A stretch of 64,000 bases of DNA from Morchella semilibera (Eukaryota; Ascomycota; Pezizomycetes; Pezizales; Morchellaceae), in contig CM018606.1 in assembly GCA_009192285.1 (NCBI GenBank), positions 1,416,081 through 1,480,080 of the forward strand. Reading direction: 5' to 3'. Below the pieces are notes generated by a model. It did no database searches. It worked only from the letters and a program-made list of their open reading frames with translations, and was not told the DNA's origin. Position numbers and translations under genes: made by a program. Within the stretch, counting starts at the first letter, position 1. Each line of letters starts with the position of its first letter. Of the stretch, positions 46,725 through 59,742 are shown one piece after another.

Positions 46725-49700
46725 ATGAGGACCTTTCTTCACCGGCCGCAGATCACGCGATCCAACCGTGTACTGTTGTCCATATCTCAGCAACCCCGCA
46801 CTATCCCGTTTAAGCTTCGACCCTACACCATCTCAGCCCTTTCTCTGCCTTCATCACCCTCCTCCTCCACATCTTCCTCCTCCACTATCCCCAATCTCAA
46901 CAAGCCATCTTTATTATCATCGCGGCTCAGACCAGCTTCAGCTCCAGCTACCCTAAAACTCAGATCTAAGAATTTTGCAAGAAATTGCTCCTGCCAAAGA
47001 ATGTGTCGTCGCCATGATCTCGACGCGTCTGGGAGCACTATCAACCAGGGTAGAGAAGTGCTCCCTGATAACGTGAAGCCGACCAATTATGCGTTGGAAC
47101 TTGAGCCTGACCTCGAGAAGTTTACCTTCAAGGGGATAGTTGCAATTTGGTCAGTGGCTCTGCTTCGTTAGAAGGAGTTGAGAGCTAATGGAGTGTGGTA
47201 TAGCCTCGACATAGTCAAGGACAGCACCACAGTTGCTGTCAATGATGTCGATATTGAGATCAAATCTGCAAAGCTCGAGTACAATGGGCAGGAGTACACT
47301 CCCGTTAATGTCGAGTATGAGCCTCCGTGGATAGTCCTTAGTGGCGAGTCTTGGTGCTGACCGTGACCTTTTTAGACATGTTGAAGATATCCAGACTACT
47401 ACTTGGACTTTTAAAGATGTCATTCCAGCCGGAACCAAGGCCACCCTGACCATTGACTACACCGGTATTCTAAACAATAACATGGCTGGTATGTCCCCTG
47501 CGATGATTTACTCGGGTGGCATCTACTGATGTTATTAGGATTCTACCGCTCTTCATATAAGGATCAGGATGGATCAACAAAATACATGGCAACTACACAG
47601 ATGGAGCCTACAGATGCTCGTAGGGTATGTATTCCTATCGGTATATCAATGAGAATATCGATTGACAAATTATTCTACAATTTAGGCTCTTCCCTGCTTC
47701 GACCAGCCGGATCTTAAGGCCACTTGGGATGTGACCTTGATTGCTGACAAAAATTTGACTTGTTTGTCCAACATGGACGTCAAGGGCGAGAAGGATCTGG
47801 GTAACGGAAAGAAGGCAGTATCGTTCAACAAGTCGCCAAAAATGTCAACATATGTAAGTCCCAATCTCTTCTCTTGTGTTTTATTAGGTGGTAGAGCTAA
47901 CGGGAAATCTGTAGCTCTTGGCATTCATTGTTGGAGACTTTAAATATGTTGAGAATAATGACTTCCGTGTGCCTATCCGAGTCTACGCCACCCCCGGGAA
48001 TGAACACCAGGGTCAATTCTCCGCAGAGCTTGCTGCAAAGACTCTTAAGTTTTACGAGGAAACGTTCGGTTCAGAATATCCTTTGCCGAAGATGGATATG
48101 GTTGCGATTCCGGACTTCTCGGCCGGTGCTATGGAGAACTGGGGTTTGGTTACATACAGAGTTGTTGATCTGCTTTACGATGAGAAGACTGCCTCCCTTG
48201 ACCGAAAGCAAAGAATTGCAGAGGTTGTTCAGCATGAGCTTGCACATCAATGGTTTGGTAACTTGGTTACAATGGATTACTGGGAAGGTCTGTGGCTCAA
48301 CGAGGGCTTTGCTACTTGGATGTCCTGGTACTCATCAAACGTTTTCTACCCACAATGGAAAGTTTGGGAATCATATGTCACCGACAGCTACGCTGGTGCC
48401 CTCAACCTGGACGGATTGAGAAGCAGTCATCCTATCGAGGTACCAGTTAAGAGGGTGTCCGAGATCAACCAAATCTTTGACAGCATCTCATACTTGAAGG
48501 GAAGTTCGATATTGCGAATGATTTCAGTATATCTTGGCGAAGAAGTCTTCCTTGAGGGTATCAGACGGTACTTGAAGAAGCACGCCTATGGTAACACCCA
48601 TGTAAGCCAATCTCCCCAAATTTTATTGATAGGAGGCTAATGAGCAAAGACTGGTGATCTCTGGGCTGCTCTCAGCGATGCCAGTGGGAAAGACGTCGAG
48701 AAAGACATGGCTACATGGACCAAGAAGACAGGTTACCCTGTGATCACTGTCACTGAAGACGGAAATAAGCTTAATCTCAAACAAAATCGCTATCTTAGGA
48801 CAGCCGATGTGAAGCCAGAAGAAGATGAGACATTGTGGCCTATCTTCATTGGCCTCCGCACTAAAAATGGCGTGGATTCAAAGCTCACGTTTAACACACG
48901 TGAAACCACAATTGAGATTCCAGATGCCGATTTCTTTAAGCTTAACGCTGATCAAACTGGTGTTTACCGAACACTTTACTCTCCCGAGCGTCTTGCAGCG
49001 CTTGGGAAAGAGTCCTCACTCCTTACTGTACAAGACAGAGCAGGGTTGCTTGGAGATGCTGGTGCTCTTGCTACTAGCGGTTACCAGAAGACCTCTGGTC
49101 TTTTAGACTTGCTTTCCGGGTTCAAGGCTGAGACTGAATATATTGTCTGGTCCGAGATTGCAGCAAGAATTGGAAACATCAAGGCAGCTTGGCTCTTTGA
49201 GCCTAAGGATCAGAATGAAGGGCTTAGGCAATTCCAGCGCGAACTCTTCTCACCGCTTGCCCGCAAGCTCGGCTGGGAATTTAAGTCAACGGACGGTGAC
49301 ATTCTTCAACAGCTCAAGGCGCTTGCTTTCTCACAGGCTGGGTATGCCGGTGATGAGGAGGTCGTTTCTGCGGCGAAGGAAATGTTTAAGAAGTTTGTTG
49401 GTGGAGATCTTGACGCTATCAACCCCAACATTCGCGGACCTGTCTACAGCATCGTTCTTCAATACGGTGAAAAAGATGGCGAAAAGGAGGTACGGTCGAC
49501 CTTTTCTCCCGACTTCGAGCTCTGCTTACAAACTTCTTTTAGTGGGATCAAGTTTTCCATGCCTATAAGAACGGGCGTACCAGCGATGAGCGCAACGTTG
49601 CACTCCGCAGCCTGGGCCGCTCCGAAAACGCAGACAACATTAAGAAAACACTTGAAATCGCTCTCAACGGTGAAGTGAAAGAGCAAGACGTAAACAGCCC

Positions 49701-50079
49701 TAAATCCCTAGTCGCAGGACCTCAATTGACATGACTCTAGATCTACCAACCTATTGGTGGCCTCCGTGCCCATGCCGCGGGTACTAAGGCTCTTTGGGAG
49801 TGGGCCCAGCAGAACTGGGACCTTCTCGTGAAGAAGCTTCCCCCGGGCTTGACAATGCTTGGGAGCATTGTCGTTACTTGTACGGGAGGGTTTACCTCTG
49901 ACAAGGCTGTCGAGGATATCAGTAGCTTTTTCGGTAACAAGAGCTTAAAGGGCTTCGATATGAGCCTGGCCCAGAGCTTGGACGGAATTAGGGCCAAGGC
50001 GTCATGGGTTAAGAGAGATGCTGAGGATGTGAAGGCATGGTTGAAAAAGAACAAGTACTGCTCAGGGGAGAAACTATAA
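46725..50079 (+). CDS. M1 zinc aminopeptidase (Ape2/Aap1 family)
   Basis: Removes N-terminal residues from peptides. Nine exons (46725-47149, 47204-47314, 47376-47488, 47539-47624, 47686-47853, 47915-48601, 48650-49489, 49543-49689, 49741-50079) give about 971 residues. The exopeptidase motif GAMEN is at 371-375 and the zinc site HELAH with Glu 18 residues later (WLNEGFATW) begins at 408; RVVDLLYDE and [11 protein letters not shown] are also family marks. The ERAP1-like C-terminal half runs to NKYCSGEKL. The first 92 residues contain no Asp or Glu and are rich in Arg, Ser and Leu, a strong mitochondrial presequence. The ATG at 47001 ([11 protein letters not shown]...[10 protein letters not shown]) is where cytosolic fungal homologues usually begin and would give 879 residues. 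An upstream in-frame ATG at 46626 exists but adds acidic residues. Use of both starts is inferred. Confidence 0.96.
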
Positions 50080-51120
50080 GTTGTATTAAGTATACATGTA
50101 GTTTAGTAATATTGGATACATTGTATCTTAGTATAGTGGCAGTATAAATTTAAATACTAGATTGTTTGCTGCTATACTCGCTTGTGTTCATACTGCTCCT
50201 ACTGAAGTTGGGTTGAAGGTACATACACAAACTGGACTTTTATATTCCGGCACCCCACCCCCGAAGGATGAGTTTTCGAAAAGGGACTTTGGTGATATAT
50301 CTACATGTACATAGCCTCTTAATAATCCTGCGCCTAGCCCGCCATTCGACCCTGAACCCTACGCCAAGCTCACCCACCCGAGAAGAGATTTTCACCGCTA
50401 GCGCGCACCGTGCTTCTCCTGATGGTGGGGTATAAAAAGGCTGTTTCTCCCACGCCCTTCTTTCTTGCACTATCAAAAAGTTTACGAGGACAGCCACGTC
50501 TAGCACTATAGGTCTCCGCAGTGTCACAGATGCCAGGAACCACGCGTTCTAAGCTCCTCAAGATTATAGTGTAACTATCCTCCCGTTAGGAAGTTTGCTT
50601 TCCGTTGCGTCCTATTCAGTTAGGGCGATGGACTGTGAATGTCGAAAATTATGGGGGACATGCCTTTTCCTTTTCCTTTTTTTTTTTTGTATATAATTAA
50701 TTTTTTTAATTTAATATTTGTTTCTATTATTTTGATTTCGCTTTCCATTTTTTTATGATCTTTTGTTTATTTTATTTTTATTTTTACTATTTTTAATTGA
50801 GCCGCCTTCAAAAACCATCACCATCATCATCATCGCAATGACCATCTCAGGCTGGTCGGCAAGAGATCGCCTTCCCGCCCACATACACCGTTCGAAGCGG
50901 GATACCTTTCTTTCCCAACCAATCCGACACAGAAGCCACTACCCCGAATCCACTCATCCAAAACCAGTGCCGGATTCAAGATTCCCCAACTTTCAAGGGG
51001 CACCGTGGCATTCCGAAGAATCCAGAGTACTAAAACGCTTCCGAATATCCCATCTTCTATACTTTTCACAACACCCACGATTCTACCTCCTAAGAACTAT
51101 TGATTAACTAGGTTTCAAGA
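50080..51120. other. Intergenic, no gene seen
   Basis: Contains TACATGTA at 50093-50100 and 50302-50309 and a very T-rich stretch at 50661-50800. A small ATG frame after 50838 has no domain and was not accepted. Confidence 0.45.
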
Positions 51121-51481
51121 ATGAACGCCGCCGCTACATGCCACTGCAGAGGATGCGACAACCCCGCGCTTATATGGGCATACTGGGTCGCGATGATGGC
51201 GACTTTGGTCGCGCTGGGATGGGCCGTAACCGTGGCTGCTGTGGATCCTGGGTATTTGCGCGAGTTTTGGATGCTTTGTGTGAGGTCGCGGTAACCTTAT
51301 GTTGATGAGTGGAGATAACTGTACCGCGCAGGTCAACATACAAAGGCCGTGGAGAGGATCAATGATTGATTTGCAGCAAGGCGCCAGGCTGGTCTGGAAT
51401 TCGATGATCGGGTTTTGGATGCGGCTGGGGGAAGGGGGGTTCGCGAGGAGATGGGGCTCCTGGAAGGAGCTGCGGTATTGA
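51121..51481 (+). CDS. Possible small membrane protein
   Basis: Tentative. An ATG frame from 51121 encodes a short Cys-containing head (MNAAATCHCRGCDNP) and one hydrophobic helix of about 25 residues (ALIWAYWVAMMATLVALGW and on). Read straight, it stops after 57 residues. With an intron 51291-51345 (GTAACC ... ACAAAG) it continues as PWRGSMIDLQQGARLVWNS and ends KELRY, giving 101 residues with a Trp-rich amphipathic tail. The frame fits, but the donor is weak and I recognise no family. It could equally be chance. Confidence 0.3.
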
Positions 51482-53154
51482 GAAGGCAAGCTGGCTTCGG
51501 TCTTGAATCGATAAGTCGGTCGAAGCAGTGGCGTGTTTGGGGGCTTGTGTAGGAGTTCTGTGGCCGCGGCTTCTGGTAGTAGCAGGCTAGCGTGACGGTG
51601 TCTTTGTGCGTCAAGCTATCCAGATATGTTTCTCATCTTGAATTGAATACTGAAACTTTCTCGATAATAGGTTAGTCTCGTCAAAGTCTCGAGACCTCTT
51701 GTCCATGTGACTTGGATGCTGGAAAAGTTGAAAATAATTTACAAAACCACTATGCCCTTGTTATATAAAACCAATACAGACTTCCGAAACCACGGCGTTG
51801 ACTTGAAAATGATGATGAAAGTCTTTTCTCATCACTTCCAGGGCCGTCCTGCCTTGGCGAAAGTATCGAAACTCGAGAGCTACAGTATGGGGGGGGGGGG
51901 AGGGTGAAATCACTACCACAGGGCTACGGAATTTAAATTCAGTAATGGATACCAAATTAAAACGGCATTGGAGGAAGGGTGCTGCACCAATACCGTATTC
52001 TTACCGCATTGCTAGCGTATTGATGGGAGTACCTAGTGATCCCATTCTTCTTTTCGGTACTGTAGTCTCGACTCCTGTCCATCAGTACTCTCTGGCCGGA
52101 GAATACGACTGAACTCTCACTCTGTCTAGCGAATTGCAAGTATGTATACTGTCACCGTGCAGTGTTGGCAACGGTTGGGGGCCTAACGATTCACCTTGAG
52201 GTCAGGGCCATAGCGACTCTGATGGGACTGGGTGTTCGATCGGCGGGTACTTGTGCTTCAATTTCATATCGTAATAGGTTACCCCTTCAGGTACTCCAGA
52301 AGTCCTTTTTGATAGGATTGGTGACCAATTGGTGATTAATCGCCAAAAAAGAGAGTTTGTATGTATCCGGTCACAACGTAGGTCGTAACTTAGGTACAAT
52401 ATCAGTGTCAAGTAAACTTGATACTACGACCCAGAGGATGTGACCTACTATTAAGTCATTCATTACCTTTTACGTCCCATGAGTCCTCGGCCGGGTTCTA
52501 TTACTGACCTGCCGTTACGGGTCGTATGCCTTTACCAACACTGGGCACACACATACATATATGTATGTGTAGGTACATGTAATAATATCATAGCCCATCA
52601 CTCGACCTCGAAACCACCCCTGCCAGTTGGGAGTTATTGCGCGAGCCCAGGAACCAAGTCCTACTTATCATAAATCATGCAAATATAAGTATATTCTAGG
52701 CCGTAATTGTTAATGCTACGTGTGGCGGTAAACAACTAGAGGCGATCACCGATGGACGTCAGATGGCACTGAGATCGCGCCACGGAGGAAATGATCGTTC
52801 CGAATATCCCCAACCTCCGCCAAGGACCGAGTATAAAGGGCTTAAAATTGCCCCGTTGCCCATCTGGAATGAAGTTCTCTTGCATAACTATGTTCTTTTA
52901 TATGACTCCTGCAGGGGTGGTTCTTGTCGGCTCGGCGGGGGACAATATATTTGGCAAAAGAAATAAGGGCTGCGGGCTTTCTTCCGAGGCTTGTTCTTGG
53001 CATGATAATGCCAAGGATTTCAAAAGTGTCCGATTAAAGTGGGAAGGTAGGCACATGTAGGTATCCTCCGCCTCTTATCCTCATATGATGTTACGACGTC
53101 ATACCCGGTGCTAATATAAGCTATAGAGTTCGAGGGGATTACACATAAAGTTCA
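51482..53154. other. Intergenic, no gene seen
   Basis: A G13 run at 51888-51900 and TACATGTA at 52574-52581. No supported coding sequence. Confidence 0.5.
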
Positions 53155-53336
53155 CCGCAAAAATTGGAAATGACTGCCGGGGATAATAATGTAAGGGGGG
53201 GAGATGGTGGTATATTCTAGTATGATACAAGGTAAGATTCTCTACTGTGGTGACTAATGATGGGGAGGATAGCATATTCGAGGGGGTAGTATAATCTAAG
53301 AGAGGGGGGGGGGGCAGCCATTTCCAATTTTCGCGG
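53155..53336. mobile_element. MITE-like foldback element G (182 bp)
   Basis: Left arm CCGCAAAAATTGGAAATGAC with TGCC and right arm GGCAGCCATTTCCAATTTTC with GCGG are inverted copies differing at two of about 24 positions. The right border abuts TA; the left shows CA. The interior is G-rich and non-coding, with a G11 run at 53304-53314. It ends 258 bp from the 3' end of the DUF2306 gene. Confidence 0.7.
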
Positions 53337-53593
53337 TAAGTGCAAAAGCCTTCATTTCCATATCCACGTTACCCACCATTAAATTAAAGAGTATCCTGGG
53401 ACAGTTCTATATATATATATTCGATAAAAGAAAAGAGCGGAACCTATGTACAGAAAGAGTCCGGTTAACAAGAATTTACGTTCCCTACTATACGATTTGA
53501 GCTGTGCCTTTGGTTATACTTGATGAAAATCATAAAATCGTGCCGTCGTAAGTACCCCGAGTAAAAAAATAAATGCACACCTTCTTCGCGCTC
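53337..53593. other. Downstream flank of the DUF2306 gene
   Basis: Includes a (TA)n stretch at 53409-53420. No gene. Confidence 0.5.
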
Positions 53594-54956
53594 TTAAAAG
53601 TCGCCATCAGCCGTAGCAACCGGTGTCCACCTCCTCCGATCTCCTAAACGGTCACTAGTAGTCCCCGCACTCCCTGCGGGCGTGATCCCCGCCTCAACCT
53701 GCCGCTCATAGGATACACGCCGCAGCCTCTCCGACTCGCCCGATGTCAGTCTGATCTACAGATGCACAAACAGAACCAATTAGCCTAGCTCCAAATACTC
53801 TACGTGTTAAATCCATGGCCGGACGATAAGGGAGTAACATACATAAGTCTCGACTCCAAACGTATGTACCACAAACGCAAGCCAAAAACCGACCCCGAAG
53901 GATATCCTCAACACGCTCCCCACAGTCTCCGCCCTGTCAAAGCTCGCCGGCACCACAACCCTCGTCGTCCCGTTATTGAGACATTCAGGGTAGAACAGTG
54001 CCACATCATCCTCCTTCGCTGTCCACATCAGATGGTCACAGTCCCATACCTACAGCATACAGGTTAGCACAGCTCAGCCAGACCCTATGATTAAAACAAA
54101 GCACTTACCGTATCGTATTCCCGCGACGCTCCAATAATCCCTAGGGCAATGCCCATGGCAAGGCGCGTGGTGATGATGCTCCCCATATAGAACATGGCCC
54201 GCAGCATCCACTTGCGGTGCTGGTCGATCTGAAGCCTCTTGATATTATAGTATGCGAGTGCTGCCGAAACGATTGTGGCGACCGAGACTGTTCCGGAGAC
54301 GACTTGGGTGCTGACCTCGCCGCCGAAGGCGTGACGGGTAATGATCAGGGCGCCTGAGACGCCGCCGAGGAGGAGGAGGAGGACGAGATAGCCGTTGATG
54401 CGGTGGACGATGAGGGCTTTGTGTCGCAGGATGGGGAGGAATTGGAACACTGCAATTATGCCACAGGCTGGAAGGTTTGGGTCTGTTAGGTCCGTTGATC
54501 TTCATTAATCTGTTGGTAATGGGGTACTAACGTAGGATACAGGCCAAGTGCAGGTACATTCCGACTGGCTCAGGTTGTTAGATGGACTGCGCTTAAACGC
54601 TGGTATATGATGGGATGATATACCCTTATAGAGCTTATCCCCCAGCCAAAAACATTCTCCAGGTCCGGCTTGTCGACAGAACATTCCGCCGGGCCCCATA
54701 TCTAGGAAACCAAACCTTGCGGCTGCAAACCCAATCATTACCCCGCCAAAGAATAGCCCTAAGTTTTACACACAATTTAGAAAACCCCGCGCATCACCAG
54801 AGAGGAGGTTTACGGACATAAGATGAGGTTATAGCGTGTATTGAACCCCAGACAGTGCCGGAATTTACACCAAAAGCCACCTCCATTCGGAGTAATAGTA
54901 GCGGAGGCATGGTCTGATGAGTCTGTAAAATCTTGGGGCGCGGTGGATTTAGACAT
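53594..54956 (-). CDS. DUF2306 multi-pass membrane protein
   Basis: Predicted integral membrane protein of the DUF2306 family, function unknown. Six exons (54956-54818, 54758-54624, 54564-54532, 54467-54109, 54049-53843, 53755-53594) splice in frame to about 344 residues. It opens MSKSTAPQDFTDSSDH, then NTRYNLILWLFFGGVMIGFA (first membrane helix). Further helices are GMYLHLACILPCGIIAVFQF, GYLVLLLLLGGVSGALIITR, VSVATIVSAALAYYNI, MLRAMFYMGSIITTRLAMG and GVGFWLAFVVHTFGVE. The conserved pieces ILRHKALIVHRINGY and DQHRKWMLRAMF, with possible His ligands, are those I associate with DUF2306. The tail ends SGESERLRRVSYERQVEAG, a common fungal ending, then a short polar extension. The 33-nt third exon carries only GMYLHLACIL and would be easy to miss. 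Splice phases agree throughout. Confidence 0.9.
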
Positions 54957-56951
54957 TGAGAGTGCTGATCTTCGGTATAGAGGTGCTTTGCAGACATCGG
55001 TGGGGTTTTATAAGAAATCCAGTCCCAACACTCGTCAACCTTATAGCCCGAAATGTCTATGATTTGCACTGCCCAGCGTAAGGCTATAGCAAAAAGCAAA
55101 AAGAAAAAGAAAGAAAAAAGTGAGTACGAGAACGCCTATCTGGTCTGCGCTATTCGGCCTTGTACCACCACGTCGCCAGGGTCTACAGCTAAATATTCAG
55201 CAAAACGACTGATCTACTTATATTGCAAAATCAATTCTCTAAAACATCGTGCACGCCTAGTCTGGATCCAACGAGTCCGGTTTCTGAGAGATTACCAGCC
55301 TTCAGTCCCTCTATACAGCTGTGCCGGACGGGCTTACCTATCTACTTGCCATACAAGTGCGGCCGGGGGTGAGGGGGGAATTACCAACCTTTAGCGTCTA
55401 CGATATTGTCTCATACTCGCTGGGATGGTTGTGAATGGTTTGCGCCACGTGCCAAAGACGAACAAAAAAACACATTAAGAGTTCACTTACCATCAATCAT
55501 ATTCACCCTAAAAGCAACCCTTACATTACCGTCACCGGGACAGAACGATGACGATAAGCTGTTGCTAAACTCTAATCGATGTCTGCCTTGAGAGAACGTG
55601 GACAAGCTCCTACCACAAGAGTAGTTTTGCTTTTTGAGACGATCGGCCGCATAGCGCTCTTCATGCAACATCACTCGAGCTGAGGGGTAGACAGAGTTTT
55701 AATTTTGGGCGGAAGGCATCTTCTTTCCACGACTAGCGCTGGAAAATTCCCAGAAGGTAGCGGGTGGATAATACGGGGCAGTGCAGCCCAGATACCTGAT
55801 ACATACGCTAATATTTTCACGCGCCTCTCTGGTACAGAACCTTAATCAATACTACCCCGTCCCTCGCAGCCTCTGCAAAAATTACACGAACAAATGTCTG
55901 ACCTTGAACAGACAAAGCCTCCAGCATGCATGATCTCATACGCACAAGAAAGATCACTCTCAACTACCTCTAAATAAACTACTCCTGAATCATGATACCG
56001 CAATATCTCTCCTATCTAGGCCGTTCAATTGGCCAGTCGGACCAATCAGCACGCACCCAACCAATGTGCCTCGTATTCAAGCATATAGCCAAGCCACACC
56101 CAAGCGCCCAAATGGTCCGTGACATATATGATCTGCACATATAGCTGCAGCCTCGTCTTATTGGACAGCGCCCTGTATCACGAACGATCACTCGCAGGTG
56201 CTGCTTATTAATTTCGGTACCCCAGCTCAAAAGGAACCGGGACATCTACACCTGGTAATATATTGGGAAATCGGCTTATGCGTGGTTTAAATCGAAAGGA
56301 TCTTCACCTCTCATACAGGCTACAATTTACCGCAGTATCTCAGAAAATTCGTTGCACTGCAATAGGGATACTCTGCACTAAAACTTGCATATTCACGGCC
56401 TCTGGTTGGCTTATACCCTGCTGAGGCGCAACGGATTTACTCAATTAATACGGTATACAGCATATATATAACTCGAGACATATACAGAGCAGCACTTTCC
56501 GATATGGGCAACTGGCCCAACTTCACAAGCAATATCAACACCACCACTATGCCACAAACGCCAACTAGGAATAAGTAGACGTATAAAACCCACAACCCGC
56601 AACTCCCTCGCTATAGTAACATCCAACCATAAAACCGCTATCCATCACATCACGCCACTCACCCATCACTTCTTTTCTTTGGTGCCTAAGCTCTTTCATA
56701 CTCCCAGATATATTCTATCTCCCGAGTAGAGTATGTGGACGAAGATGGTCATGAGTAGTGGCTCCTTTTGTAGTAATAATAAAATGATAGAATATTTGGT
56801 ATTATTCTGTCTACATGTCCGTCTTATCCTAGTGATTTATGCTCACAATCGTAAATGGCCCTGAAACCGTTGGTTCCTTGGATATGTCTAGATATTGGAT
56901 TAGATTTGTAGAATTCATCTAGTAGACACTAGGAACATGTAGTCACATGTA
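54957..56951. other. Intergenic, no gene seen
   Basis: Upstream of the DUF2306 gene. Short frames on both strands lack ATG starts or domains. AT-rich towards the right end. Confidence 0.5.
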
Positions 56952-57035
56952 CTACGGGTGTAGGGGTAAGTCTGTAGACAGTGGTCGTGGCTGCAACAGC
57001 AGTAGTTGTCTACAGACTTACCCCTACACCCGTAG
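56952..57035. mobile_element. MITE-like perfect hairpin element D (84 bp)
   Basis: CTACGGGTGTAGGGGTAAGT, continuing CTGTAGACA, is matched exactly by its inverted copy at 57007-57035, leaving a loop of about 26 nt. TA borders both sides (56950-56951, 57036-57037), and the outer flanks CATG and CATATG are also near-symmetric. The arms show no mismatch, so it is young or maintained. A structured RNA hairpin is an alternative reading. Confidence 0.75.
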
Positions 57036-59742
57036 TACATATGTGTAAGTGATATCTTGTGAATAAAACAATTTTCTAACCATACTACAGTTCATAATTT
57101 CGATGTTCATTGGCACTTTTAATCCGAGCTCTCTTCAAATTGGTGGCGTTTGTAGGGCGTTCAATGGAACAATGCCTAAGAAATAATAACCCCACTATGC
57201 CCCCATTCTTTTCAAGCTAGCTGATGTTTGAAAGGGTCTGGCGCGCCCCTGAAAGATCCTCGAATCTAACGACAAACTGCAAAGGCCCATTCAAGTGAAT
57301 GAATGTGCATTGTATAGCAACCCCCCCCACCCCCTGAATACCGGCCCGGATAAACTTTAACCTTAACCAGGGCTCACATCTGGGCTGCACAGATCCCCTC
57401 GGTAGGTTAACACATTCCGTCCTAAATATTCCAGCAATACGATCTTTAGCGAAGGACTAATAGCTACAGATTCATCATTTACGCAGTCAAAACTATATTT
57501 TACATATCCAAAAGCTTAGTTTCTAAGTACAAAGCGTTTGCCTGGCACGAGGTTGAGAAGGTATATGCAAGGGATATATGTAGTCGACCAGTGCCGCTCT
57601 ATCCCCTTGCCCCTTCCTTTTCTTTCCAACATACCCTTTTCTTATGTTTATAATTAGTAACTTATAATAGGTGCTATCTCAAGCTATTCCTTTACCCTAG
57701 CGCGGGCCACGGGGTTCGAGGTGTAGCGATTGATCCCGGATAGGATAGGGTCTATGATTCCTCGGGCCCTACCTCTGGCCCTGTGGTTACTCATCGTGGC
57801 TCACCTGGAAGATTCCAACGGCTATCTCCTGCAGGTCCGGCCGTGAACTGAGTACTGTAGCTTCATCTCATTGGGATACGGACCAGAGAGAAAGAGGTGT
57901 GTGTGTGTGTGGGGGGGGGGGGGTGATCGGCCACTGTTGAGAACACCAGAGACCTGTACTAAGCGAAGGAGGGTACAGTTCTATTGAATCGAATCGACCT
58001 CGGGCGCGGAGAAACGTATATCGAGACCTGCTCCTCGAAGAACGATGGTGGGAAGGTATTACGAACCTCGTGGATCAAGCAAGGTGTGCATTTGTGGGCC
58101 TGATGAGGTAATTAATGGTCGGAAAATAGATGTTCTTTCTTGTGACGAGGAAGGATATGCTATTTAGAGACTTAGGGCTATAGCTAGCGCTGTTCGTGAG
58201 GACACTCAAAGTTAGTTCTCATGGCTTTCTTGGGGTAATTTGTTCTCATTGTCTTAAGATATCATCTTCTGGCTTCGAGAACCAGACACTTCAAAGCCCC
58301 CTAAAGCAGACAGTATCAATATCTGGTATTGTGGTTACAGTTAATTTATTGACAATTCGTACATCGCTTATAGATACATATACAATTCCAAGAGGCATAA
58401 GCTCAGCACAATTCTATTTTATTCAAAGACGTCCAGTTTTCAGCAGCGGCCCTCAATATTAAACAAATGCGGCCATACTGTCTCAAGGAACCCCAAGGCG
58501 AGGAACATACGGCAGCCTTAAAAAAATTTGTTGCCATGGGCTATGTGCTGATTAGCCTTGTTGCCCCCCGAGGTCACGATGCAATTAAGAGCGTTCGTCA
58601 TCACGAGCCACCACACCTCACTTAGTTTATTTTGACGTAGGTAACTCCTAATGTAAAACTACCGTTGTGTCCTCGGAACCTACAATGCTGCCCCCTAGCT
58701 AATCAGCGGAGACCGTATCACAGAGAAACAAGGGTTGAGTACTCAGGAATGTACACTATCCTGCTGCTGTTGCTGACGACACAAGAGTCTCACTACCTAC
58801 ATGTAGCTATATGGGCTCTGCGCTCTAGGAGCGAGAGTCCGAGTGGAGGCAGATCTCGTAATTAGTACAGACCAATTGGAAATTCTGAAACTACATACTT
58901 CGCGTTTCAATGAGAGGCAAATTGCAAATCCAGTAAAGATCAAGAAGATAGTAGGAGTCTACATAGTAGTCACGCGACCTCATGAGTTGACGACTTGAGG
59001 TGAATTCGAGATCAAGTGTAGATACTATACGTATGCATTATGCAATGTATGCGATAAAATTTTCACCATATACCATTTCTATACATTGGCTAATACGTAC
59101 AGAGATCTTTTACTCCCCTCAGTGAGATGAAATAGTGCCCAATTTTACGTTTAAGCTTTGTTCTGGCGAAAGCTTCTAGAAGATACATGTGAATATTGTG
59201 CATGTGTTTAGGGGCTCGTTTTAGGGGTCTAGAAAACAACGTTGACTCAATGGGGCTAAATAGGGCTTTCAAGAAGCCCCTAGCCCCTGATTATAGCCCC
59301 AATTTTTAATGGATGGATGAATCAATTGGTTCTCCGCGCGAATGGGTTAATCTACTAGTGGAGCAACTGACTAGGACACCCTCTTAATTCGCAATTGTAA
59401 ACGGAGACTGCTCTTCTTACAGTATAACTATCACAATTTCGAGTAGATATCATGAATGAAAAATTTATGTGTGAAGTTTTAAAATATACATATTATATAT
59501 AGCCGATCAGTTATAGAAACTGAACTGACAAAATCACATATGACCTCAGGGCATTGACACACCAATGTCCCCGAATTAAAACAAAATGGAGCTCAATCAC
59601 AGAGGATTGCTGTCCACGGAACAAATGAGTAACTTGAACTCTCAAGAGTGAGGGAAAGAAAAACAGATAACTCCAAGTCGATATTTATCCCAGTAATACA
59701 GTTTTTGAAGACAATGACTAGAAACACTGAGGAAATCCTTCT
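57036..59742. other. Intergenic, no gene seen
   Basis: A G13 run after a (GT)n stretch at 57898-57923, and TACATGTA at 58798-58805. Short frames near 58196-58462 and 58665-58865 lack support. Confidence 0.5.
57911..57923. repeat. G13 homopolymer after (GT)n
   Basis: An alternating GT tract (from about 57898) runs directly into 13 G. Confidence 0.9.
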
